Part shown: positions 1 to 11,639 of the stretch, piece by piece | How positions within the stretch are numbered: position 1 is the stretch's first letter | Layout of the letters: each line of letters starts with the position of its first letter | Source of the DNA: Thereva unica | Lineage: Eukaryota; Arthropoda; Insecta; Diptera; Therevidae | Direction: 5' to 3' | NCBI GenBank assembly: GCA_949987705.1 | Contig: OX465282.1 | Coordinates: 63,547,922 to 63,611,921 of the forward strand | Length of the DNA stretch: 64,000 bases | The notes under the pieces: generated by a model | Databases searched by the model: none | Told to the model about the DNA's origin: nothing | The model's input: the letters and a program-made list of their open reading frames with translations, nothing else | Translations under genes and position numbers: made by a program

Positions 1-1282
1 ATCGTCAAATGACCGTCAATCAACTGCGTCGGTTGCACAATTGACTGATACAGTTTACAGAAATGACTAGTTTTACAAAAGCAAGCTCTGCAATTTGACG
101 ATTCCGAACACCTGACTGCAATACCGAACGAATGAGTTGCGTCTACTGCCCTGCAAATGACGTTACCGAATGCAGCCTAACTTCGTTTTTGTGAGTTTTC
201 GAAACACTTTACTTTTGAATGACACATGATTTGCTTCGTACACAACTACATAAACATTGCAATCGTTATACAAAGTGAGGGCAGAAAAGTGAGTCCATAG
301 TGTAATACCGACCTCATATTCAAAACGGTGTGATGTGATAGACGAGTGATGGATAGTGTAGTTTACCTCTTTAAAATCCCCCGCACAAAAGTTGAAGTTG
401 GATCAACTTTTTTCCAGAGAGGAAAAAATATCCCAAAATTGAGAAATGCTCAATTTTTTATGCAAAAAGTATGCGCGCACATATAAGTGCGGCGCGGCTC
501 ATCCGAAACGATGAATCCGGCATTATTGCCTACTTATATACCAATTTTCGGTCTGTTGAATTTCGCCAGCGTGAATTTCGGTCAAAAATGACATTCCCAA
601 CAATATCTAGGGGGTGCGCAAGCATGAAACTACCTGGAAAATTTGTGGGAGCCCAAAAATTGAAAAATTCACTAAAAAATCCCTGTTTTTTACCATTTCA
701 ATTGGTAAATTTGATTTTCGACGGTTTGCGTCTATGGAAATGCTTAAATCATTATAAACATTTCAGTTGTTACTTTAATCAAGTCAGCCGTTAAATAAAT
801 TTAAAAAAGTAAACAAGTAATAACAATAAATTATGGGAAAAAGGAAATGCAAAGAAGATTTTACTTAAAATAATAAATTTGTTGCTTAGCTAAACGGAGA
901 TGACAAATTTTTAGAGAAAAATATGCAAACAAATTCTTGCTCTGAATTTTTTTCCACCCAAATATGCTTGTCTGATATCTTAATAATCAACTGGAAAACA
1001 CGAAATAAAAGTAAAAATATAAAAACAAAACATAACTGGTAACCAGTTATTAATTGTTTATGGTTTTAAACACTCGCAAGCAGACATCATTTTAGTACAA
1101 TACTTTTAGTTTTGCAGGAAGAAACTAAAAAAATATTGCAATTAGGGATAACGCTCAATCATTCATTTACAAGAAGAAGAATAAACAATCTAGCAATATA
1201 ATCAAAAATAATAAAATATTAAAAATTTTCAACAAGTGTTTGTTTCTTCGTCCATTTTTACTGAATTTTTTAACTGTCATTG
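1..1282. other. intergenic, nothing recognised
   Basis: AT-rich sequence with no recognisable protein. The open frame at 471-794 has no family features and strongly biased composition. Confidence 0.4.
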
Positions 1283-1285
1283 AAA

Positions 1286-1612
1286 GACCGGTTCTACACA
1301 TTCAACTTTGCATTCCACTTTTTGACGTTCAATTCTGTCGCCCGTGTCTACACATTTTCTACTTTTCAAGAAGATGATCGAAAATCTCGCCTCTCACTGC
1401 TATCCGTGTACACTCATATGCATACATATACGCACACTCATAAAAATGTTGAACGAAAATACAAAAGTTGAACGCAAATTTCCATTCCATTCTGAGCTGC
1501 TTTCCATTTTCCTTTCAACTCTAGTCTGTTTCAAACTTTTCATTGGAGTGAAAGAGAAAGAAAAGTTGAACGTCAAAAAGTGGAATGGAAAGTTGTATGT
1601 GTAGAACCGGTC
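1286..1612. mobile_element. small inverted-repeat element (MITE), GACCGGTTCTACAC termini
   Basis: Termini GACCGGTTCTACACATTC and its complement extend for roughly 45 bp on each side, flanked by AAA (1283-1285 and 1613-1615). The same family occurs at 45985-46148 with TAA flanks. 327 bp, no transposase; a non-autonomous DNA element. Confidence 0.85.
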
Positions 1613-1615
1613 AAA

Positions 1616-2384
1616 TGTGTGAATTGGGATTTTGGCACACTTTAGAATATCGAAGGGCCTTGGGAAATGAGAAAAATTCGAAATGGTATTTTGGCAAAGG
1701 GCCTCAGTTACAACAGCACAGCACAGCACAACTTTCAATAAAATATTGTTAAACATAATTCATTAAAGAAATTAGAAAAATTACCTAATTTTGCTTGAAT
1801 TTAGTCTAGTTAGGACGCGGTGCGGCTCGCTGCACCCAAGATTAATGCCCGATTTCTTCACATTGGGTTATACCTCTGCTAATGTTGTCCATAGTTTATC
1901 TGGAGAAATTGGGTTTCTTCACTTTTGCTATCCTTGGGTTAAGACTTATCGGAGGGTTAAAGCTATCTCGTCAATTTTGAGGGTTTATCCCTTCGTTAGT
2001 TCGAAATGTCAAAATATTACCGATGAGAGCGAAGAAAATTTAATGGAAAATATTAAAATTAGGTCTGTGGTGCTAAGGCAGAATCCAATATACCAAAATA
2101 TGTAATTGTCGATATTGTCTCGTCATATTGAGTTGTACCATTGCCATATTGTAAGCTTATGGACATATTGGGCTCTTAAGTTTGCCTCTACATTATTTTA
2201 GAGAAACACTCTACGATATTGAATTTGGGGAACATATTCTTTAATAAACTTTCGACATGTTGCACTTTGTTTAAAATTGGCACTATATTATTTTTCCTTT
2301 TCCATTTTAACTGCAAAAATAAAATAAATATATATTCTTCATACATACATAGATGAGAGCATTAATTTAAATACTCCCTGTCAC
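1616..2384. other. unassigned region
   Basis: Contains an open frame at 1791-2105 that I cannot relate to any family, and short AT-rich spacers. No repeat partner was found in the window. Confidence 0.3.
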
Positions 2385-2387
2385 CTA

Positions 2388-2476
2388 GGCCCGGTTTCAT
2401 GGACACGGATATATCCATGGATAATAAATATCTTGGATATTCTGTCTATTACTATCCAGGTCGATGAAAACGGGCC
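2388..2476. mobile_element. 89 bp palindromic MITE, GGCCCGGTTTCAT termini
   Basis: Ends GGCCCGGTTTCATGGAC and GATGAAAACGGGCC are imperfect complements, flanked by CTA (2385-2387 and 2477-2479). Confidence 0.65.
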
Positions 2477-2924
2477 CTAATGACAAATCAAAAGTTTTTG
2501 AAATTATTTCAACGTTTGACGTTATAATTTGGCGATTTTGTTCGACGACTTGCGCAAAAGCCAAATATTTGTCAGAGCTGCCATATGAATGATAGGTTAA
2601 CTATCTGTGGAATACGTAACTTTCGATTCGCATGAAGAAAACCGTCCAACATTTAATCGAAGGTTATTTTTATTCTAAAGTTAGAAAACCCGTGGATAAA
2701 TTTAAAGTGAAGAAATCGGGCATAAAACATTTAAAATTAATCCAAACCATCAAAATTAAACTCTTCATAACTAGTGAACAAGACAAAACTGATATAGTCG
2801 TGGCCTTGGTCTTGCGAGCACGGTTAGTCTTGGTCTTGCGAGCATAGCTAAGTTCTAGTCTTATTTTTGGTCTTGCTAAATGTACAAGACGAAGACAGAC
2901 CGCAAGACCAATATAGAGGTAGTG

Positions 2925-3205
2925 AAGAGCTTTAAATACCTAGGAACAATAGTCAACAAACGAAGAGCTGGAGGAAGCTAAAAGCAGAACAACAGGGCAA
3001 TCAAAGTTTCTATTCACTGCGTAAAGTACTTCAGTCAAGAGTGTTATACAGGAAAACTATATTTGAATTATACAAATCTGTTATAAGGCTTGAGGGTTGT
3101 TGTGACTCGAAGGTGTGGACCATGACCCCCAAAAAGTCGCAAACTAATTAGGCGCTTTTGAGAGAAAAATCTTAAGACACATTATTGGCCCATTAAACGG
3201 AAACA
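2925..3205 (+). pseudogene. LINE reverse transcriptase C-terminal remnant
   Basis: Across frameshifts one reads SFKYLGTIVN, then a LRKVLQSRVLYRKTIFELYK-like segment, then SKVWTM and ERKILRHIIGP. These match the region after the RT fingers/palm of arthropod non-LTR elements. No open frame is left. The related RT core remnant at 59470-60010 may be from the same family. Confidence 0.7.
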
Positions 3206-3429
3206 GTCCGTTACATCATGCCAAAACCAAAATTTATAGGTTTTACTGCTCTAGCGCCTGGACTATTGGGGCTTTTTAAAATCGTGCGTGCGTTTACTAC
3301 CATTTCACCAATTTGGAGCCAGATGTTTTGCGAGAAACATTCAAAATGTCGTAAAATGACCACAAATGGTGTATTATCTCGGGAGGTCTTCATTCGACCG
3401 ATATCATTTTTTCAACTTAATGTCATCAG

Positions 3430-3900
3430 GAGCGCGTTCAAAAACCTTACTATAGTAAACCACGAGGTAAGCTGTGGTTATGCTACATCACTTCACTTAA
3501 CCACGAAAGTTTATGTTTAACCATGGAGGTTTTTGAACGCACCGTAGTTAACTACGTGGTAAAGAAAATTTTAAAAAAAAATTTCAATAAAATAGTGTCG
3601 GCTATTTGCCTCAATTATTTCCAATAATTATTTATTTAAAATAATCTCACAAATCCCACTTTGATTTGTTCATTTAACATTAAAACAAGTGTCAAAAAAT
3701 TGTTTTTATTCTTCTTCTTAACTATCGCTAACCATGCTCCCGAGCATGGTTAAAATTTAACTACACCATGGTTAACCACGGGAGTTTTTGAACGCCAAAA
3801 AGTTATGCTCGTGGTTATGTTGTAGTTAACCACGGAGTTTTTGAACGACAAAAGTTTACCATAACCATGGTTAACCATAGTAAGGTTTTTGAACGCGCTC
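3430..3900. mobile_element. inverted-repeat MITE, GAGCGCGTTCAAAAACC termini
   Basis: Terminal repeats GAGCGCGTTCAAAAACCTTA at both ends, flanked by CAG (3427-3429 and 3901-3903). The inside repeats motifs such as GTTAACCACGG and GTTTTTGAACGC in several orientations. A damaged relative sits within 13756-13986. Confidence 0.8.
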
Positions 3901-4086
3901 CAGTTCATAAAATTCATGTACTTATACATAGTGTCTTGTTTGTTCTGTTTCAAGTTTTTCCAAGTATGTAGCTGCATGGTCGTTCGTTATGAGAAGATTG
4001 AGTTTTTTAGATAGAAAATCAGCCAATCTTTAGATAATAGTTAAACCTAGGCAAATATGTGTGTCATGCTAAATGCAACTAGTGAG

Positions 4087-4631
4087 CAGCGCCGTAGCGA
4101 GGGGCTCGGGGGCCCTTGTGCAAGATTTCGTAAGGGGCCCTTGAAAATGAATTTCTAAAAAAAAAGTGATTTCGAAGCCTTTTCGAAGTCCATTAAAAAA
4201 AGGGTTCAAAGGTCGTGAGAAATTGAAAACAGCATTATACTTTGGTTTAAACAGTTTCTTTATTTCTCATATGTGTGCACATACTATTACACTATATTCT
4301 GTATTAGGTAGATAAAAACTTTACGCCCAATGCCTGACGCTCATTCCATGAAATCGCTACTTAATGCATGTAAATAATAAAATCATAAGCTCTCTAACAA
4401 AGCAGCGTTCATTAAAAAAAGTGTTCTCGAAAACATTTTCTATTAGATACTAATAAGAGCGTTCTAGAAAAAAAAGTTTCCCAGGGGCCCTTTCCATAAA
4501 AAAGTAGATCCAATTTTATACAATGTTCATACTTTAAAACGAATTCTAAAAAAAAAGAAATCTTCGGGGGCCCCTCAGGGCCGGGGGCCCTGGTGCGCCG
4601 CACCGCCTGAACATGCCTAGTTACGGCGCTG
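4087..4631. mobile_element. non-autonomous hAT element
   Basis: Ends CAGCGCCGTA and TACGGCGCTG with perfect 8 bp TSD CTAGTGAG (4079-4086 and 4632-4639). It has GGGGCCC-rich subterminal stretches and no transposase. 545 bp. Confidence 0.9.
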
Positions 4632-4639
4632 CTAGTGAG

Positions 4640-5260
4640 AAGTTACATAAATAATTAGACCCCCTCAGAACCAACCTAAAACACTCAACGCTTTTAGAAA
4701 AATCGAGGAAATCATAATACAATTTTGTAAGAGTTAAAATCTTATTTCATTTTTATGGGATTGCATTTGGGAGTTTTAACTAACAACACAATTTGGAATT
4801 TTAAATAACATACAAATAACATAACAAGTTAATAATGTCTTAACCCAAGTTTATTCACAGACACTTGTTAGAACGTCAGATTTGTCCTTATCAACATTGC
4901 ATCCCATGTGGATATAGTGAAACAACATAGAAAATTGAATTTAGTTTCAACTTAGAAAATATGTACAATAACGATGCGAGGGATTTCTTCTTAGGCAAAT
5001 GCATACTCGATATTGGTTAAACTTAAAAAAAATTTATTTATTTAACTTTATATCTGATATTGTAATAAGCTTTTAATAGGGATAAATAATAAAAAATTGC
5101 AAGCTATATAAATGTTAAAAAAATGACGAATCGCTACTGTATTACCCACCGAGCGTTTTCCAAGCTTTGTTTCACCCCTTCTTCATTTTATATATTTAAG
5201 TGTGTACAATGAAACAAATTGATCTAGCAGTGAATATAAAAACCAGTATTTTGGTTAGAC
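4640..5260. other. AT-rich upstream region of PHGPx copy 1
   Basis: No coding frame or repeat pair recognised. May hold distal promoter sequence of the gene. Confidence 0.3.
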
Positions 5261-5263
5261 TTA

Positions 5264-5756
5264 AGCCCCTATGACACTTCTTTTTTTTCCGTATTTTTAA
5301 TGCGTTAAATCGAGTCATGTGAGAATAAGATAACCAGACTTTTATGAGAATGAAACAGAAATAAATTAATCAAATCTTACTTCTTCTTGGACATTAATGC
5401 GCATGAATTTTTAAAAAAATGATCACATTGCCTTTGATTCTAATTCATTTATAACTCTTTTGAGTATGTATTTACTTGTTAAATTGCTCACAAAAAAGTA
5501 AATTTCTCAAATATGTATTAGCTGTTTAATGCAGAACTGTCAAAAAATTCTCCAAGAATCTTAAAAATGTAAAAAAATTACATTTTTAATGTATTTTTTT
5601 GACAGGTTCGCATTTTTAATGAAATTTTTATATTTTTGACACTTACTGTTGACTCACTTACACTAATAGCTTTTCTACATTGGAAAATATTCATACCTTT
5701 CTAACTTCATTTTTTATGCATTAAAAATACGAAAAAAAAGAAGTGTCATAGGGGCT
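5264..5756. mobile_element. MITE just upstream of the PHGPx copy 1 start
   Basis: Ends AGCCCCTATGACACTTC and GAAGTGTCATAGGGGCT, flanked by TTA (5261-5263 and 5757-5759). It continues inward with mirrored A/T runs and an internal hairpin around 5560-5610. It ends 75 bp before the leader-exon ATG, so it occupies the proximal promoter or 5' UTR. Confidence 0.88.
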
Positions 5757-5831
5757 TTAATAATAATTAATTAATAACAATACACCAGAAATGCACGGGG
5801 TCTTAGTTGGCCGTTATTAATATGAATTTCC

Positions 5832-6023
5832 ATGATAATTCCAGCTTCGATGTTGTCTCAGAATTTAAGAAGACTTGGACGTCTACCGTTTGCTAGTTAC
5901 TTGCAAAAATCATCGCCTACAATTCAAAGAGCAGGACGAGTTTTATTTGTATTAATACCTGTTCAGAAGTACTCATTTCCAATTGTTCGCTGTCAATCTT
6001 CAAAACCAGATAATGAAAAAAAG
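5832..6023 (+). CDS. PHGPx: PHGPx copy 1 leader exon (mitochondrial targeting sequence)
   Basis: 64 codons from ATG 5832 to a GTAGTG donor at 6024. The peptide has few acidic residues, is rich in Arg, Lys, Ser and Leu, and contains LRRLGR near residue 14, as expected of an amphipathic mitochondrial presequence. Its end (QSSKP..EKK) matches the leader exon of copy 2. It joins phase 0 to the acceptor CAG at 11071-11073. Confidence 0.75.
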
Positions 6024-9000
6024 GTAGTGAGTAAAAAAGTACTTATAAAATGAGTTTATTTTAAGGAGACATCCTGAATTTGACTTAAAACAAATCTAAT
6101 TATTTTCGAAGTTATACAGTTATAAGTATTTACAGCGAGCGAGATATACATAAATGGATCACCCCCTTCGTTTCTGATTGTATTAAAAAAAATATGTTTT
6201 CCATGCTACAGCGATCACAAAAAAAATTTACAGAGAAGCTCGTCGGTTAAATCGGAAATCCTTTAACAAAAAAAAACTTTTACATATATTTTTTGTTCCC
6301 AAAAAATCGAAAGGATTTTTGTTGTTTTGTTTATTTTACTTTAAAAAATTAAAATATGCCTATAGCACTAGAACAGGATGTCTCCTTAACGGTTTTTATG
6401 TTGAAGTTTTTAGAAGTTATACTAAAATCGAATGAGCGATGTTATCCTAATCTTATAAGAAAGGCAACATTTTGAATTTTGTGGAAATTGTTATTTTTCG
6501 ATTGCTTAAAAACCTATATGATAACTTTTCGTATATGAAATATAGACATTGCTTTTGTTAATAATGTGTTTTGCGATATAGTATAGTCAATCATCCGAAT
6601 TAGTAGCAGAATTCCTGGAATCGACTTATTTTTGTCATATCTATTGTTTATTTATTTCTCTTTAGTATTTTCATTCTCAGGTGTTCCATGTTTTCTATCT
6701 ATTCTATTTTATCTATGTGAACAAAGTAAGTTCTATGTTCGTTTATTGTCTATTATCACTTTGCCTTGATATATTTCTTTACATGGTGGCAATATCTAAG
6801 GAGAGAAAGCTACTATTTTTAAAAATTTGTTTGTCTCTTAGCACAGTGACTGTCTTAAATAATGTAAAAGTATGTTCAGTCCATCTTGGTACGTACTCTA
6901 TTTGTCTCAAAATATCACCTTTAATGCTGAGCAATGGCCTCGATTCCCAGATCCGACGGGAGGAAAGTGAGTGCGGATTTGACACTTTGCGATTCTCAAA
7001 TCCGCAGTCCCGGATTGGTTTAAATCGAAAATTCGGAGTAAAGACTCACGCGATAATGAAATATACGATGTCGGATTATCTTAGGCGCATTTGTCGTTCA
7101 AATCCGCAGAAAATTTGTTGCGGATCACACTTTTACAGCGCGGAAAATGTCAAAAAGAGATTCGGGGTTGCGGATTTGAGAATCGCAAAGTGTCAAATCC
7201 GCAACTCACTTCCCCGCCGCCGGATCTGGGAATCGAAGCCAATGTCAATCGGTTGAGTCTTCAATCTGTTAAAGGGATATGCGTCATAATCCAGAAAGAC
7301 AAAATCCAGAAGGACAAAATCCAGAAAGACAAAATCCAGAAACGACAAAATCAAGAAACGACAAAATCCAGAAATGACAAAATCCAGAAACAAAATCCAG
7401 AAACGACAAAATCCAGAAATGACAAAATCCAGAAAAAATCCAGAAAAAAATCCAGAATAAAAAATCGCGCGATACAGTATATTCTCCGAAGGCTATGCTT
7501 TCGTAAAAAAAATTTCGATTTTTTGAAAATTCTAGACCAACTTCAATTATAAGTTTGTTTTCGGCAAAATCAGGATTTTGTCGTTTCTGGATTTTGTCGT
7601 TTCTGGATTTTGTCGTTTCTGGATTTTGTCATTTCTGGATTTTGTCGTTTCGGGATTTTTAAAAGTTTTCTGGATTTTGTCGCTTCTGGATTTTGACTTT
7701 CTGGATTTTGGCATGATACCTAAGGAAAGGTATATTCTTACGTCAATCGCGATATTAGGAAAGCACTCTTTGGTATTATTGTTTAATATAAGTTGGTACG
7801 TCCACATATTTTTGCTGCCGAAATCTGTTATCGGTCATTAGAAAGTGTTTAGTTTGAGAAGAAAAACAAAACGTGCATTTACCAGTTGGTACGCTTCAAA
7901 TCTTATGCCAATGCACTTCCAAGTTCATCTATAATTGGAATGAAATTCTGGGTTCGAAATTGATCCGACTGTCAAATTATCAAATTAACTTGCGGGGCTT
8001 GCGGACAATGTAGACGTATATGTGTTCTGCGTTTGCATGTTGTTCCACCCTCATACCTTTAATTCTGTAGTTTTTTTCTCAATTTCTTTAAAGCACTCCT
8101 GTTTGCTTTCAAGTATTGTTGTTGGTCAGTATTGTTCGCTTCACCGAAGATGTTATCTCAAACTACTGTGTACAAGACTATTTCCACATTGAGCAATTTT
8201 TGTACAAACTTAGAGCATTATTGATAATAGTAAGGCCTAGGATTGTTAGGTGGAATTTGTATCTTTTAAAAAAGTTAAACTAGTTGGGAATGTATGGATT
8301 TAAATTTCTAACTTTTCTTAAACCACTGGGTGGAGGGGCAAGCGCGGACCGCGTTTGATTTGTAATTCGTGCGGGTTATTTAGTCACAATGTCGCAGTGG
8401 ACTGTTGAACAACGTGCGTTCGCAATCGACGCGTTTTTGGAGGCAAATGATTCTAGTAGTACTCCTGTAAAAGTAGCTGCAGACTAAAATTGGAGATCTC
8501 ATCTTGAGTTCCAATGTGGTATGAAATGGAGGTCTCCTTTTTAGATTTCAATTATTTCTGGAAAAATATTGCATAAGAAAAGAATATATTTACGTACGTA
8601 TGTATTTCAAATATTTTTAATTTAAAATTATTTTTAACATATTAATTTGAGTACATAATTTTTTCACTGCACTTCGCGCTACGGATGAAGAAATAGTAAA
8701 AAAGCATAAACGCAGTCCACGGTATAAACTCTCTAATCAATGACTGAAACCCTATTTGGGATGGCTCCTTTATTTATCCTCTAAGGAGGTCTCCGAAATT
8801 TCCTGGCCACCAAGATCGTCAGATCCCACCCCATGGAATTTTTTTCTAAGGATACCTCAAGAGTAAGGTTTATTCATTAAATCCAGCCAATATTTTTGAA
8901 CTGAAAGAGAATATCGTTCGGGAAATAAACAACATTCAGCCATCACTTATCCAGAGCGTTGCGCGAAATAAGGTGGGCAGATTCCAGGAGTGTGTACGAC

Positions 9001-11639
9001 GTGACAAGCTACATTTGGACGGTATAATTTTTAAAAACTAAAAACCGTATTCATTATTTTTAGCACGCAGGTTTAATTAAATGGGGGCCTCGAATCCCGG
9101 CCAGCCCACGGTCCTTCCCCTTTTCCAATTTCCCACCCACATAACTTTCCTTCTTTCTTCTCCCCTCTTTACACTCCTGATTCCCCCTGTCACAGCCTTC
9201 ACTAGTCCTTCCCCGCTCCACCAAGCGCATGTCATCGGTTGGGTGATGAGATTCAACTCGTTTCAGGAGGCATAACACTCCAGTGAGTTGTTTCCCAAAA
9301 TGCCCCGATGCCAGAGTCGCGAAATGGTTGGAAATATGTATGTGGAATAAAAATATCACGGCTAGGTTGTGGCAGCTCCTTCCTACTTCTCTCTTTCTAC
9401 TCCCTATCTTCCGGCACAGTACAAAGGGGCTTTCCCTAAACTTCTAGTCTAACAAATAAAAAAAATGTTTTTTTTGTTTAATTTTGAAAACCTTATTCTG
9501 CCACCGGATACTCTATATTTGTAGATCTTCGGTTAACATTTGTCTGAGGATATTAAGATTAAGGCAGGTTGCGGAAACCTTAGTTATCAAGAATGAAACT
9601 TTTCCCGCAAAAGGAATTGCTATTAAAGATTGTACAGTAATGTTTTAAGGTCTAATACCTACTTAGACTTCATAATTTTTGTTGGAACTCACGCCACAAT
9701 TTTGGAATGAATTTCCGTTGGCAATGACATCGATATGAAATCTTCAAGGATGAATTAGTTTCGTCGTTAATGTCCTTTCCAATAATAGAGAATTTGTGAT
9801 AACAAAATAAAGTCTCGGCAGTCTATAAATAAAAAGTCATAGTTTACTTTCAGGTGGGTTTTTACCTCTGCTAACTCATCCCCTGATCATGAAGTTCAAA
9901 AACTTTAAGATAAATTTGTTAAAAAATGCAGAGTCCGTCCGTCGCCCACTTTCATCTCCAAATATTCTCATTACAGTTACGTGCTTTATCTTAAATTGCC
10001 GATCTGAGTCGAGTGAGAAATAAACAGAAATTCGAACTACTAAAAGTTTGTAAATGAAACGGAAATTCGAATCTGAAGTAGACTTACGTGTGCTTTCGTA
10101 CATTGCAATTTTTCTTTCAAAACCTGCTGTGGGACAAATCCTACAAACACGAGCCACTGTAGTACTTAATGAGAATATATAGAAGTGAACAATTGATCCT
10201 TTATGAGTATAGAGATTGCGGCGTGGCGGTTGCGGCGAGGACGATGAAAACGCGGAGAAACTAGATTTATTTAGGGGGTATATATGGGGAGTCCTCACAA
10301 TATAATTCATGGGAAATTATCGAAATAAATAACACTAAAATGTTGCATAAAATTTTCCGATTTTCCAATACTTGATATTTGTACTTTTTTATACATATTC
10401 TATAACATAAATTATAAATCTATTATTTGCTTTTTATGCTTTTACATCTGTAAATCATGCTATAAGTTATTCTAAAATTAGGAACTCCTCACGAGCATTA
10501 GTTAATACGCTCAAAGATTCAGGAAAATCGTAAAATTAGTACTGGTGTCAAAAGTAAAACTACAAATCATCGTACTAGTGCTTTTAAAGCAAAAGGGGTA
10601 ATAGATTGCAAGAGATTGAGTACACTCGTTAAGGAATGGGGGCTCTGCCCTCATCCTCCGTTTAATTGTTGGGGGGCTTCGCTTCGCTAGCTTTTATGGT
10701 GTAAATCTGTTCCAATCGATTTAGCAATTCTTACTATGTGGTAAGTTTGCTGAATTTGGTAGATCTGACTGATCGCTCGAAAATATTATTATTATTATTT
10801 TATCTATAATACTTTTTAAAAGCATTGAATGTAATTAGTTTATCCCCAATTAATATTGCAATAACTTCAATTTTTTTTTAAATATTAATATATTTTTAGT
10901 TGTATTAAAAAAAACTCACGTCATTTTTGTTACTTACCTCTTCCATCTGTAACTTTTAATCATTTCATTTTCATTTTTAACTAAACTTGCAGACATACAT
11001 ATCTAACCTTTTTGTCACAAATTTTCTTGTATTTGATTTTTTTCTTTTTATTTATTTAAATTTTTAATTTCAGTTTGTAGACATGTCTGGAAACGACGAT
11101 TATAAAAATGCCCAATCAATTTATGATTTTACCGTGAAGGACACTTATGGAAATGATGTTCCACTATCTAAGTATAAGGGGCACGTTGTTCTTATTGTAA
11201 ATATCGCATCTAAGTGTGGATTAACAAAGAACAACTACGAGCAAATCACGGAATTAAAGGAAAAATATTACGATCAAGGATTACGAGTTTTGTCCTTCCC
11301 TTGCAATCAATTTAGCTCCCAAATGCCTGAAGCAGATGGTGAAGCAATGGTTTGTCATTTAAGAGATGCCAAAGCTGATGTTGGAGATGTTTTCAAGAAG
11401 GTAAAATAAAATCTTATATTCGATTGTCACTTAATAATTATTTTCAGATTGACGTTAATGGTGACAGTGCTCATCCACTGTATAAATATTTGAAACACAA
11501 GCAAACTGGAACTTTAGGGAGTGCCATCAAATGGAACTTCACCAAATTTTTGGTTAATAAGGATGGTATTCCGGTGAACCGATATGCACCAACCACAAAT
11601 CCTAAGGATATTGCTAAAGATATTGAGAAGTTGCTTTAA
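5832..11639 (+). CDS. PHGPx: PHGPx-type glutathione peroxidase, copy 1 (3 coding exons)
   Basis: Peroxidase that reduces lipid and other hydroperoxides. Coding exons are 5832-6023 (leader), 11074-11400 and 11448-11639. All junctions are GT/AG and phase 0, so the leader runs in frame through Phe-Val-Asp into the internal Met at 11083. The long form would be 236 aa and the internal ATG form 169 aa. Numbered from the internal Met, Cys45 (in NIASKCGLT) replaces selenocysteine, Gln80 follows the FPCNQF motif, and Trp135-Asn136 complete the catalytic tetrad. Cys91 sits where the Drosophila enzyme has its resolving Cys, which implies thioredoxin rather than glutathione as donor. No TGA-Sec codon is present. 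Intron 1 (5050 bp) is full of transposons; intron 2 is 47 bp. Mitochondrial plus cytosolic products are inferred from the two starts. The family call is very secure; the leader exon is strongly supported by in-frame splicing and by the matching exon in copy 2. Confidence 0.93.
6065..6385. mobile_element. TTAA-flanked inverted-repeat element in PHGPx intron 1
   Basis: Ends GGAGACATCCTG and CAGGATGTCTCC, flanked by TTAA on both sides (6061-6064, 6386-6389). 321 bp, non-coding; TTAA target choice suggests mobilisation by a piggyBac- or Kolobok-type transposase. Confidence 0.75.
6936..7240. mobile_element. MITE, GGCCTCGATTCCCAG termini
   Basis: Long terminal inverted repeats: GGCCTCGATTCCCAGATCCG matches the complement of CGGATCTGGGAATCGAAGCC, then further mirrored sequence with ATTTGACACTTTGCGATTC. 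Flanked by AAT (6933-6935, 7241-7243). The open frame through it is accidental. Confidence 0.85.
7281..7712. repeat. head-to-head minisatellite (CAAAATCCAGAAA unit)
   Basis: About ten degenerate 12-16 bp units built on CAAAATCCAGAAACGA run from 7295 to about 7450. The same units run in inverse complement from about 7565 to 7705, around a 115 bp AT-rich centre. It gives artefactual Lys/Gln-rich and Leu/Phe-rich frames. Confidence 0.85.
7716..8388. other. intron 1 spacer
   Basis: No coding or repeat structure recognised in this part of PHGPx intron 1. Confidence 0.3.
8389..9042 (+). pseudogene. mariner-like transposon protein remnant
   Basis: The start region reads [20 protein letters not shown], a helix-turn-helix N-terminus typical of arthropod mariner-like proteins, and is stopped at 8485-8487. 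Downstream at about 8803-8865 the C-terminal signature [13 protein letters not shown] appears. After a frameshift, 8880-9042 reads [14 protein letters not shown]..., [19 protein letters not shown] and stops. The catalytic middle is gone and replaced by non-coding sequence. Lies in PHGPx intron 1. Confidence 0.75.
9081..9470 (+). mobile_element. tRNA-derived SINE copy (5' end damaged)
   Basis: Starts GGGGGCCTCGAATCCCGG, a head in which the A-box part is deleted, then the shared pyrimidine-rich body, the CCTGATTCC block and the tail CAGTACAAAGGGGCTTTCCC followed by A-rich sequence. Confidence 0.8.
9471..11073. other. distal part of PHGPx copy 1 intron 1
   Basis: No gene recognised. The open frame 9876-10310 on the minus strand shows no family motif. 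The end has a normal pyrimidine-rich tract and CAG acceptor. A promoter for the internal-ATG transcript could lie here, but none is visible. Confidence 0.3.
11074..11639 (+). CDS. PHGPx: PHGPx copy 1 catalytic exons
   Basis: Exon 2 is 11074-11400, with the internal start at 11083; exon 3 is 11448-11639, ending TAA. The 47 bp intron begins GTAAAA and ends TTTTCAG. The encoded 169 aa equal the usual length of cytosolic insect GPx. The three codons before the internal ATG keep the frame open to the leader exon. Confidence 0.95.

Noticed and set aside
471..794. 107-codon open frame
   Set aside because: No family features and no repeat or gene context.
1791..2105. 104-codon open frame
   Set aside because: No motif and no splice or homology support; could be an exon or repeat but nothing shows it.
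6681..7256. 191-codon open frame
   Set aside because: Runs through the MITE 6936-7240; the protein sequence is a translation of the terminal inverted repeats.
7091..7552. Lys/Gln-rich repetitive protein
   Set aside because: Translation of the CAAAATCCAGAAA minisatellite; no coding evidence.
7281..7712. CRISPR-like array
   Set aside because: Short repeats without unique spacers of constant length, in a eukaryotic intron; a minisatellite.
9876..10310. 144-codon open frame on the minus strand in PHGPx intron 1
   Set aside because: No recognisable domain, biased composition, inside an intron on the opposite strand; likely chance.
11215..11220. Possible selenocysteine at the peroxidase active site
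   Set aside because: The codon is TGT (Cys) in copy 1 and in copy 2, so no Sec insertion element is needed.
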